This document shows, one piece after another, positions 1 through 12,300 of a DNA stretch of 64,000 nt. The translations under genes were made by a program, and so were the position numbers. Every line of letters begins with the position of its first letter. Position 1 is the stretch's first letter. The notes under the pieces were generated by a model. That model had not been told where the DNA came from. It saw only the letters and a list, made by a program, of their open reading frames with translations, and searched no databases. Source of the DNA: Mimachlamys varia (taxonomy: Eukaryota; Mollusca; Bivalvia; Pectinida; Pectinidae); NCBI GenBank assembly GCA_947623455.1, contig OX392538.1:32239001-32303000 (forward strand). Reading direction: 5' to 3'.

Positions 1-2430
1 ATAGAGAAATGTCTGTGTAGAAATTATAGAGATATGTCTGTGTAGAAATTATAGAGATATGTCTGTGTAGAAATTATAGAGATATGTCTGTGTAGAAATT
101 ATAGAGATATGTCTGTGTAGAAATTATTATAGAGAAATGTCTGTGTAGAGATATGTCTGAATAGAAATTATAGAGATATGTCTGTGTAGAGATGTCGGAG
201 ATAGAGATATGTCTGTGTAGAAATGTCGGAGATAGAGATATGTCTGTGTAGAGATGTCGGAGATAGAGATATGTCTGTGTAGAAATGTCGGAGATAGAGA
301 TATATCTGTGTAGAAATGTCGGAGATAGAGATATGTCTGTGTAGAAATGTCGGAGATAGAGATATGTCTGTGTAGAGATGTCGGAGATAGAGATATGTCT
401 GTGTAGAAATGTCGGAGATAGAGATATGTCTGTGTAGAGATATGTCTGAATAGAAATTATAGAGATATGTCTGTGTAGAGATGTCGGAGATAGAGATATG
501 TCTGTGTAGAAATGTCGGAGATAGAGATATGTCTGTGTAGAAATGTCGGAGATAGAGATATGTCTGTGTAGAGATGTCGGAGATAGAGATATGTCTGTGT
601 AGAAATGTCAGAGATAGAGATATGTCTGTGTAGAAATGTTGGAGATAGAGATATGTCTGTGTAGAGATATGTCTGTGTAGAAATTATAGAGATATGTCTG
701 TGTAGAGATGTCGGAGATAGAGATATGTCTGTGTAGAAATGTCGGAGATAGAGATATGTCTGTGTAGAGATGTCGGAGATAGAGATATGTCTGTGTTGAA
801 ATGTCGGAGATAGAGATATGTCTGTGTAGAAATGTTGGAGATAGAGATATGTCTGTGTAGAGATATGTCTGTGTAGAAATTATAGAGATATGTCTGTGTA
901 GAGATGTCGGAGATAGAGATATGTCTGTGTAGAAATGTCTGAGATAGAGATATGTCTGTGTAGAAATGTCCGAGATAGAGATATGTCTGTGTAGAAATGT
1001 CCGAGATAGAGATATGTCTGTGTAGAAATGTCCGAGATAGAGATATGTCTGTGTAGCAATGTCCGAGATAGAGATATGTCTGTGTAGAAATGTCCGAGAT
1101 AGAGATATGTCTGTGTAGAGATATGTCTGTGTAGAAATTATAGAGATATGTCTGTGTAGAGATGTTGGAGATAGAGATATGTCTGTGTAGAAATGTCGGA
1201 GATAGAGATATGTCTGTGTAGAGATGTCGGAGATAGAGATATGTCTGTGTAGAAATGTCGGAGATAGAGATATGTCTGTGTAGAAATGTCGGAGATAGAG
1301 ATATGTCTGTGTAGAGATATGTCTGTGTAGAAATTATAGAGATATGTCTGTGTAGAGATGTCGGAGATAGAGATATGTCTGTGTAGAAATGTCGGAGATA
1401 GAGATATGTCTGTGTAGAGATGTCGGAGATAGAGATATGTCTGTGTAGAAATGTCGGAGATAGAGATATGTCTGTGTAGAAATGTCGGAGATAGAGATAT
1501 GTCTGTGTAGAGATGTCGGAGATAGAGATATGTCTGTGTAGAAATGTCTGAGTAGAGATATGTCTGTGTAGAAATTATAGAGATATGTCTGTGTAGAAAT
1601 TATAGAGATATGTCTGAATAGAAATTATAGAGATATGTCTGTGTAGAAATTATTATTATAGAGATATGTCTGTGTAGAAATTATTATTATAGAGATATGT
1701 CTGTGTAGAAATTATTATTATAGAGATATGTCTGTGTAGAAATTATTATTATAGAGATATGTCTGTGTAGAGATATGTCTGTGTAGAAATGTCTGAGTAG
1801 AGATATGTCTGTGTAGAAATTATAGAGATATGTCTGTGTAGAAATTATTATTATAGAGATATGTCTGTGTAGAAATTATTATTATAGAGATATGTCTGTG
1901 TAGAAATTATAGAGATATGTCTGTGTAGAAATTATTATTATAGAGATATGTCTGTGTAGAAATTATAGAGATATGTCTGTGTAGAAATTATTATTATAGA
2001 GATATGTCTGTGTAGAAATTATAGAAATATGTCTGAAGAAATTATTAATATAGAGATATGTCTGTGTAGAGATATGTCTGTGTAGAAATGTCTGAGTAGA
2101 GATATGTCTGTGTAGAAATTATAGAGATATGTCTGTGTAGAAATTATTATTATAGAGATATGTCTGTGTAGAAATTATTATTATAGAGATATGTCTGTGT
2201 AGAAATTATAGAGATATGTCTGTGTAGAAATTATTATTATAGAGATATGTCTGTGTAGAAATTATAGAGATATGTCTGTGTAGAAATTATTATGATAGAG
2301 ATATGTCTGTGTAGAAATTATAGAAATATGTCTGAAGAAATTATTAATATAGAGATATGTCTGTGTAGAGATATGTCTGTGTAGAAATGTCTGAGTAGAG
2401 ATATGTCTGTGTAGAAATTATAGAGATATA
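1..2430. repeat. Satellite array, 16/25/31-bp monomers
   Basis: About 2.4 kb of uninterrupted tandem repeat; it continues off the left edge. Monomers share a core reading atatgtctgtgtagaaat, followed by either a tatagag tail (about 25 bp) or a gtcggagatagag tail (about 31 bp). Shortened 16-bp forms and forms with extra ATT triplets also occur. The GTCGGAG type dominates 180-1540 and the ATT-expanded type dominates 1620-2380. A higher-order repeat of 299 bp is visible at 1791, 2090 and 2389. The core contains TAG, so the array is not coding in that frame. It lies upstream of the first visible ATG9 exon, so I infer it is intronic. Confidence 0.95.
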
Positions 2431-3075
2431 TACCTAGGCCTTATTCAAGTTATTGCATCCAGTCTCTCAATATACCTACAATAAATGTACAGGAATTATG
2501 TTCCTTTTATTGACGTACGTTACATTTTATGAATATCTCTGCATAAGTATACAGAGAAATATCTCTGCAGAAATTATGGAGATCAAACCTTTTTACATCC
2601 AATCTCTCAATATCTCTGCAAGAAGTATACAGATTATGTTCCTTTTACATAGTTCTTGATAAATATCTCTGCAGAAGATTTACAGAGAAATATATCCTCA
2701 GAAATTATAGAGAGATCAAACCTTTTTTGTCCAATCTCTCAATAACTCTGCATTAAGTATACGAAGAACCTAATTTTACCTTTTATGAACATCTCTGCAG
2801 AAAATATACAGAGGTCAGACTTTACATACACACAACATCTGAATGATATATGTACTGCAATAAGTATACAGGGATTCTGTTCCTTTTACATACAGTCCTC
2901 AGGGTGTGCATTGAAGCTGTCCCTATATCTTTTTTCAAGCATAGAAACTGAAAAGGACCCCACTAATTTTCAGGATTCCCATTTAAACTATGTTGAAGGA
3001 CCCCATTTATAAAATACCCAGCGCAAACCCTGGTCCTTTATAAATATCTCTGCAGTAACTAAATACACAGATACT
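2431..3075. repeat. Decayed satellite flank
   Basis: Degenerate relatives of the left-hand satellite. The motif tctctgcagaaattatagag recurs at about 2573, 2690 and 2793 with substitutions, interspersed with tacagag and ccttttacat phrases. This looks like older, diverged monomers at the array edge. Short open frames here are chance products and show no recognisable domain. Confidence 0.7.
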
Positions 3076-3229
3076 TGCTTCTTTTAAATGCATGACTTTA
3101 ATATTTCCATATGAAAACCTTACCTTTTACACCCATGCCATTAGAATACTCCAGGGTCAGATTATAAAATTAGTCAGGTAAATTTCACTGTATCAACAAT
3201 GCATTGAGTTGGTTATTTTGTGTCTGCAG

Positions 3230-3332
3230 GCTGAATTGCCTAACATGACCTGGCATGAGGTACAGAGATGTCTGTTGGAGGTACAGAAGGAACAACAGAT
3301 GTGTATTCACAAACAAGAACTCACAGAGTTGG
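3230..3332 (+). CDS. ATG9: ATG9 exon 1 in window
   Basis: Follows acceptor tgtctgcag and ends at donor gtaagt with one spare base. It encodes a segment with LPNMTWHEVQ and QMCIHKQELTEL, matching the cytosolic stretch that opens the conserved ATG9 core. This is the most 5' exon I can identify; upstream exons are outside the window. Confidence 0.92.
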
Positions 3333-6300
3333 GTAAGTAACTGTGTACTAGAGGAAAGTGACCTATGTCCATAGATTTCTTCAGCTGCTGTATCTTCTGT
3401 ATATGCAGAAACAGTTTTTCCCAAGTTTTGAAAAAATTGATGGCATCTAGATCTATTTGAATATTTTTGGTAATAAGGTATATGCAGAAACGATTTTCCC
3501 AAGTTTTGAAAAAATGGATGGCATCTATTTGAATAATTTGGGTAATTTTATTATAATGTCTTCCATTATTAATTATCATTGATTGTCTGTTATTTGTTAA
3601 AGAGTTTTAAAAAATGACCATTATGGAGGCCTTTTGAAAATAAGTATTTCTGTGTATTTCTTCCACTTAACGAATGGCCAGATTTTCATGATTTTTGTGC
3701 TTGATTGATCATTTAAAATTGTCAGTGTGTCGCCAAATTTGTTTTAAGAGCCATAATCTGATATCATTGATTGATTCCTACAGCCAAGCAATTTAAATTG
3801 TTTTAACTGATAAGCTGCCCATACAATATATATGACTGCATATAATCAAAAAGTGTTAATAATGTAATCAAGACACTGCTCATTACCTGAATGGGGTATG
3901 GAAAATCAAAATATTTTATCCATTGCCAACTATCTATATTCATTGACTGTTTATTCTTTCTTTTCTTTTTGTAAAGTTTTACTTGTGTTAAAATCTGGAA
4001 ATGGATATGCAATGTGTTTTGGAATATAATTATTGCATGGAAAATACTTGGTTTACCTGAAAAAGTCCTGCAGGCTAAAAAAATCTTGTATGTTTATATC
4101 CTGTTTGTCTGGAAATATGCCATGTTTAATTGCTGTATTTTATGTTTCAGATCTTTACCACAGAATTCTTAGATTTAAGAACTACATGATTGCTATGGTG
4201 AACAAATCATTGCTACCAGTGAAATTCAAGGTGCCTTTTGTAGGGGACTAGTAAGTATATGTCAATTCTAATTTATGAAGTAATGGATGGCTCTTTCCAA
4301 AATTTCATAAATTATGCATATTCCCCTTGGTATATTGTTGCATTCCTTTGATTTTGTGACTGATCAGAAAAAACAAAATGGCTTACAACAAGCAACCATC
4401 TTTGATTTTCAGTTCATGACTATCATTGCTTTTCTGGAATTCTCAAATTTCATAAAATCAAGAGCAAAGAAAGGAGAAGATCTAAACTATTATAGAACAA
4501 ATCAAGAGGTTGGTGACAAGATCCTTCTGGTCCATTGATATAGATATATATTATCTTTGATTTCAGTTTACAAATCCAAATTTGTTAATTCATGTACTGG
4601 TAGCAAAGAAACTTTTGCCCTCAATGAAAAAATCTATGTTCATGCAGTATTAGTTTTTGCTCTGTACACAACTTTTATTCCTGGTGTATAAGTTTGTGCA
4701 TTGATGGGAAAAGTGGGGCTCAGACAAAAAATGTTGATCAAATCACATGTTTTCTTCTTCTCCTCACTAAATATTTTAGACCCCATTGTGCATTAAAAGA
4801 ATACATTAAACCATGTTTATTTCTTGTTTTTACAGTGCTTTTCTAAGTACAGGACTGAAATACAACTTAGAGCTAATACTATTTTGTAAGTATTTTATTG
4901 TACAGTATTGATTTCGTGTATTTGAATTGGTGGCATAACGTTTCCCTGTTAAATAATGTTACAAAATAATAATTACATTTTGTATGTCGACAATTACTCC
5001 AAAGGTTTGAACTGTAAGAAATATTTCAATTAAAAGTGTAACTGACACTTATCAATAAGAGAGTATAAAGCAGATGTTTCCTGTTTCGCATTTTCTACAT
5101 TGTTTACATTCATTTTATTCATTGTTTATTCCAGGGGGACCATGGTCACCATTTGAAAATAATTGGAAATTAAAAGAAGATTTTAGACAAAGTCATCGGA
5201 GGAAACATTTAGCAGAAATGTAAGTCATTCAGGAGTTGACCCTGCTGCCATATTAAATTAAAGGGTTCAATTTCAAAGAATTTCAATAATGTCTTTTTAT
5301 CCTCATTCACATAAACAAAAAGATAGCGAATAATGAATTCAGTGACAAATTGAGTGTCAACCTTTTACCTGCGTTTACAAAAACAAATTAATGTTTACAA
5401 ACTTTCTGAAATCTTATGTTATTTCATTAAATCAAACAATTTTTCAAATATTTTTATTGAACTCATTATAAAACTTACAGTATTTAACCTGATAAGCACA
5501 CTGTGTGCTTTACAACAAAAGGGGTGCTCTTAATGATTACATATGTCACAGGGCCTGATTGCGGCCCATGGTGAACTTGGTGGCGGGAGGTCAATCAGGA
5601 CCTGGCTATTCAGATCTTAGTCTGGGAGTCCAAAATATCAAATACCTCTAAAACATCAACTTACATACTTTTACACTATGATACATGTACAGGGGGAAAT
5701 TACCCGTTGGAAATCTGGGTAGGAAAATAACATATTTTTTTGTTCAATTTATATACTTGTTTATAGTAAAAATAACATGTGAAAACATTTGAATTCAGTA
5801 TAACATTTTATTGGTTTTAATTAGAGCAGCTGTGCTCTTAAAAAAGGTGAAGTGGGGTGTGTGCACTTATTAGGTTGAATACAGTAATGTACATTGAATT
5901 GATTCATATGCTGATAAGTATAGCAAGAGTGAGTCCAACACAGTGTTTCTTCCAGAAATTTATTCCTTCAGTGCCTTACAGTCGAAACATGTAAACAACT
6001 GGAGGAATAAATTTCTGGAAGAAACACTGTGTTAGACTCACTCTTGCTATACTTATTACCTGGATTTTATGTGAGACCTCTGTATCTACTAGGATCCACG
6101 GCTGTTTCATCACGATCAGTACCGAACTCTACTTATAGGGACGTGTGTCTCCACCCCTTGTAGTTATCATATGTTGATAGTTCATGATATGTCTGTCTGC
6201 TGTTTTATCTTAACATGCATTGTTTGTGTATTTTAAAGCACTGCTTTATTAAATTCAAATTGATACAATTGAAACAAAGGTCATTACTTTTATAGATTTC

Positions 6301-9300
6301 AGATTTTATGTTCATAAGTTGATACAAAATAGCTGAAGAAATTCCTTTGGTTTAAATAGATTCCTTATGTTACCATTGTACAGTATCTTAATATAACAAA
6401 ATTGACCGGTTCATGATCAATCACTGAAAAAGCTAGGTATTTTTGTTTAACAGTCTTTGTCATGTTTGAGAATCGTTTTTGAATACCTGTAATAATTGTC
6501 TGTGCTGCATGTTCCATCTCTCTTTGCAGGTTATCCAAAAGGATTTTGTGGATAGGTATAGCAAATCTAGTACTAAGTCCTCTCATCTTTCTCTGGCAAA
6601 TACTCTACTCCTTCTTCAGATATGCTGAGGTAGGTTTATTAACCTTTACATACATACTTATACATTGTACAGTGCACTCTTCTTTATATCATGTTACATT
6701 TGTCAGACAAAAACATGAGACATTAAGAGAAACATGTTTTTCCACTTAATATAGTGCATTTCCAATCACGATATATCTCTATAACTAAAATTAAGCTATT
6801 TAATGTACATATGGTGATGTTGTATATAGATAACATAATTTCAATTAAAAATCATTTTTGGGGATATTTGTTATTTTCTTTGCAACATTTTGTAAACGGT
6901 GTATCTGAAGTCAATGGAAATTACATCATTTTCTGGATATTTTTTGTGATTGGTAAATTAAAACATGATATTAAGGGGAATTCACCTCAAAATACATGAT
7001 ATTAACCAAATAAAATTACATAGATTATATAGAGAGAAAAATGGTGCTTGGGAAAAACATGATATAAAGAGGAATGTGATATTAACACGAGTGATACTAA
7101 GTGGAGTCCACTGTATATAAATAACCTCTCAAGACGATAGACATTCAATTTAAATCAGTATCAACTGGTATGCTGGAAATTTGATATTATTTTACAAAAG
7201 AGGAGGCATGGTTGTCTAGCAGGGTTGCTGGTTAAAGTCACAGCATGGCACTTTGAGCAAGATATGTTACTCTGCTTGCTCCAGTCTTCTCATGATCAGC
7301 TGTAAATGAATATGTGGTTGGGCAGTACTAGAAATTGTAAAATGCTAGCTGTGAGTGCCAAAATGGCAGCACCGATTGTATGCACTCTGGGGAGTTGAGA
7401 AAGATATTGACTAGTTGCAAAGGCTCAATAGCCACAGATAATAATTTGCAAACCACTTTGAGACAACCTACACACAAGCAGTACAGTATATAATTGAAAG
7501 AACCTTGAATTATTATTGATATTGATAAAAAATATTAGCTTTCAAATAATGTAAATCTCAAACTGTAATTACTTAAATTTGATCATCGTAACAGAAATCA
7601 ATGATGATTGCATTCTATTTTCCAGCTGATCAAACGACAACCTGGTATATTAGGAGCAAGGAGATGGTAAGCTGTGGTCTATTAATTGAGTTACAAGTCT
7701 AGTCTGTCAATATGGTAACGGGAGATGCTATCATCAGTTTATGTGTAATGAAAACAGGAGATGTTACTGTTACTGTAGCATGCTTATCAATAATTTGATA
7801 ATACTGTTCTATTGCATTTGTTTCTTGTGAATTATTTAAAAAAAAAAAACAACAACAAAACTTGTTTTTTTAAAGTAGGTGTTTTATAGCAGAATGTGGT
7901 TTGCAATTCTTGTAGTAATGTATGACAACGTGTACAGTGGTAATAATTTGTTACTTTCAGGTCGAATTATTCCCGGTTGTACTTAAGACATTTCAATGAG
8001 CTGGACCATGAATACAATGCAAGGTCAGTACACTGTTGCTTAATCAGTTCTATGTCTATATATATCACTACCAATGTAAAAACATAGTTTGTTTCCATGT
8101 GAAGGTAAAAATTTTCCTGAGGAGCCCTGAAGTGGGTGAAGGCGCTGAAAAATTCAGTCGTCTTGTTTTTATTTATTTTATCTATTACTACCAATATGTA
8201 CAAATATACAGTCGAACATTGTCATTTCGAAGTCTTCGAGATTGTGGGAAAACTTAAATTATCTTAGTATATTAGGTAAATGAAATTGGAAATTTAGTGT
8301 AAGTTTGGCTGGGACAAACAAATTTTTTCTTATTAAACAGGATCTTCGAAATAACAAGGTACGGCTGTACCTGCAATATAACACATTCTAAATCTAGTCG
8401 CTTGTTAAGAAACCATGATATCACACATATCAGCATGGTTCATACTAAACTACCTTAAAATAATTACGTTGATTATTAAGTTGTGCACATAGAGCAATGA
8501 TAAGTTATTTCTGGTTCGGTTTTGCATTGAAAACAAGACAAACTTAAATATAAACAAGCATGAAATTTTGTTACATCAAGATTATAGAATTTTGGTTGAT
8601 GATAAATTTTGGTTTTTATTTCAGATTAAACAGAGGATACCCAGCTGCAAATATGTACATGAATATTTTTACATCCCGAATAACCATCATTATGGCCAAG
8701 TAAGTGCAATTCTGTCCTTTCTTGTGGAATGCTTTCAAATATTAAAATTATTACCACATATCATGTCCAATGTGTGTAACTCAGATTTTCAAATGCTGAA
8801 TAAAGTGAGAGTCGGGTTTCTTGAATACATTTAACTCGTGTCACTAGATTTCAGCAATTTATCAGTCTCTGATTATGTTGATTGTGAAACATTACATTTA
8901 CAAACAGCGAGTGAAAGGTGAAATGCTATACATAGAAAGTGTCAAGAAAGATATTAAGAATTATTATAACTCAGAAAAATTTATTTCTTTATGTAACGGG
9001 AAAACAGAAGCATTCGCTAAAAGATGACGATTATTAGTCAAGTTAATAACAAATGATTAAAACGTATCTACCTTGTAATAAATGATAATCTATTTTATCA
9101 AAAGGTTTATAGTTCAAAATGCCTGCAACTTTATACAATAAGTTTGAGTTGAGAGGAACTGTGAGTGAAAGTCGTCTTTGTAATGTGATATATAAATTGT
9201 GTTTTGTGTAATTCCTTATGTTGAAAAAGCAAATAAAACTTTTCAAAAGAAAAAAAATGTATCAGTCCCTACTGGTAAAAACTTGGGCGGGGGGAGGGGG

Positions 9301-12300
9301 GGATTATAGTTTTTCTTGGCATCCATCATACATAGTACAGACACATGCATGTATGACGTTTAAAAGGCCAAAGTTTGTCAGTGATCTAGCAGCTTCATTC
9401 CTAAGGGGATTTTTTATGAAATTTCATGCAATAACCAAGGACCATAATATCTAGGACAAGTTCAAGTTTCGGGATATTGGGTCAATGTCAAGATTACTGT
9501 TACTATTTTAAGAAAATCCTTTTCAAGGCTCTATATTGAATACCTGCTTCATTTCTTGCAAGAATTTTATTAATCTTTACACAATGATATTGTATTGGTT
9601 TGTGTCACAGAAATGTCGCTTTCTTTGCGGCCTCAGTACATGATGAGTATTATGTTGTGTTCTCTCTATATTACCAGTATTGTATTGATTTTTGTTACAG
9701 AAATGTCGCTTTCTTTGCGGGCTCCGTACATGCAGTTCTGGTGGTTCTCTCTATATGACCAGTATTGTGCTGATTTGTGTTACAGTAATGTCGCTTTCTT
9801 TGCGGGCTCTGTACTAGCTGTACTGGTGGTTCTCTCTATATGACCAGTATTGTGCTGATTTGTGTTACAGTAATGTCGCTTTCTTTGCGGGCTCTGTACT
9901 AGCTGTACTGGTGGTTCTCTCTATATGACCAGTATTGTGTTGATTTGTGTTACAGTAATGTCGCTTTCTTTGCGGGCTCTGTACTAGCTGTACTGGTGGT
10001 TCTCTCTATATGACCAGTATTGTGTTGATTTGTGTTACAGAAATGTCGCTTTCTTTGCGGGCTCTGTACTAGCTGTACTGGTGGTTCTCTCTATATGACC
10101 AGTATTGTGTTGATTTGTGTTACAGAAATGTCGCTTTCTTTGCGGGCTCCGTGCTAGCTGTACTGGTGGTTCTCTATATATGACCTGTATTATGTCGATT
10201 TGTGTTACAGAAATGTCGCTTTCTTTGCGGGCTCCGTACTAGCTGTACTGGTGGTTCTGTCCGTGTATGACGAGGATGTCCTTAGTGTGGAGCATGTCCT
10301 CACCACCATCTCATTAGCAGGTAAGTAGATACACTCAACACAATGTACTGTTTATAAACAGTAGCATATAGTTTGTTTCATGATCAGAAAATAATATAGA
10401 AGCATGAAACAGTTACTATGAATATGAAACTTTTTTATACTGGCCTGAAAATAGCTTAAATACATAATTTCCAAAAAAAAAAGAAAAGATTTTTGGTCAA
10501 GTGGTTAAGGTGTCTGATGTTCTGCTACCACTAGTGCTCCTCATCCTGGTCGCATGTTTTAGGCCGAAGTGGGGCAGTCGCCAGGCTATTAATGGTCATT
10601 GGTTTTACTCCGGGAACTCCAGCTTTCATCCAACAGATAAACCTTGTTTGTCCTTAAATGACCTTAGCTGTTAATCGAATATAAAACAACAACAAATCTA
10701 ACTTTATTTACGATTTATTACAAATTCATGTTTTAACAGGTCTGGTTGTGACAGCCTGTCGGGTCCTGATCCCAGATGAGGTAAGTCCTGGATTATACAA
10801 GAAGTACCAGATGTAGATATAAAAGTATGTAATATGATTCAATTGACGCGTGAAAAAATGATACGTTATTTCTGATATAGTGTTATTTATCCTCTGAAAC
10901 TGCAGATTGTTTTTAGCTATATGCCTATAATTCAGTCCAAGTGCGTTTGTTTATCGTGAAATATTTCTGTGCCTCATGTGCCAGTTCAACTGTTAGTGTG
11001 AATGCAGCCTTCGACTCCCCGATACATTGTATTGTAATAATGATTTCTCCCTAGTATATATAGTACAGTATAACGATGATTTCTCCCTAGCATATAGTTC
11101 AGTTTAACAATAATTTCTCCCCAGCATATAGTACAGTATAACAATGATTTCTCCCTACCATTTAGTACAGTGTAACAATAATTTCTCCCCAGCATATAGT
11201 ACAGTATAACAATAATTTCTCCCCAGCATATAGTACAGTTTAACAATAATTTCTCCCCAGCATATATAGTACAGTATAACAATAATTTCTCCCCAGCACA
11301 TGGTATACTGCCCAGAGGTTCTGATGAGGAACATACTCTCCCACATTCACTACATACCAGACTACTGGAAGGGGAACGCCCACACCTACAAAGTCCGCGA
11401 TGAGTTCGCCATCCTTTTTCAGTACAAACTAGTAAGTAACATGATGTAATCTTACATTGTTTGCCTGACATTTCAATAAAACAATATTAACACCAAAGTG
11501 TCACTTACTGCATAGGTGTTTTTTCACATGGTTCTTATTGGCATAAAATATTTTTTGCGTAATCGGTGACCCATGAAATGATAAGGAATTAGGAAATCAA
11601 TCTATCTTTAAGTTTACCCTATATAGAAAAATATTCTATAGCCACTCAAACTAAATGACTTACAAATTAAAGTAATTATTTTATGTTGCAAAAATAAGAA
11701 ATTGTGGGGGAAAAGAAAAAAAAAGTAATCAGCTTATATTACAGGTACTACTCAGGATTTTCATGGAAAAGGAAATATTTGACATGTCAATTGTGCGTTA
11801 TACACTACTAGACCATAGACCGAAATATCTGCTAATTTTGTAGTGTGTAGGTATACAATTGTTCTTGTCAGTGGAAATATACATAGCTTGTATATGAATA
11901 TTTACAGTATATCGAAGGTAGGTATGAACATGTATTAACTCAAAAACATTTTCCAGTTAGTTGGTAAAAAGGGATAGAAAGGCAGAATAGACATGAAATT
12001 TAATCTTATTTGAATGCATACCTCGACTGACCATTTTGAAAAGATTCGGGTATTACGGTAAACACAATTGCAACCAAATGACCATGGAAGTGCATGTACA
12101 CATAGTGTCAGTTATGTATGAGTTGACCGTGAAAATTGATTTTGATTTGGCTACGCTGTAATACACTTCTGACAAAGTAATCAAGTCATGAAAACATAAC
12201 AACATGGGTGATAGTTTTCCGTTTTGTGACGGAATTCCGTCTTTTGACATGTGGATGGTCAATAAATTTATTTCCAGTTTTTCAACTTTTCTTACTTTAA

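Noticed and set aside
1..2430. CRISPR-like or telomeric array
   Set aside because: Monomers are contiguous with no unique spacers, unit lengths vary, and the sequence is not a telomere repeat; it is a satellite.
2453..3012. Short ORFs between the satellite and exon 1 as ATG9 N-terminal exons
   Set aside because: Translations are repeats of the decayed satellite and do not resemble ATG9 N-terminal membrane segments.
9595..9843. 82-codon ORF in the exon 9 acceptor array
   Set aside because: Reads the minisatellite in the wrong frame for ATG9 and consists of repeated phrases.
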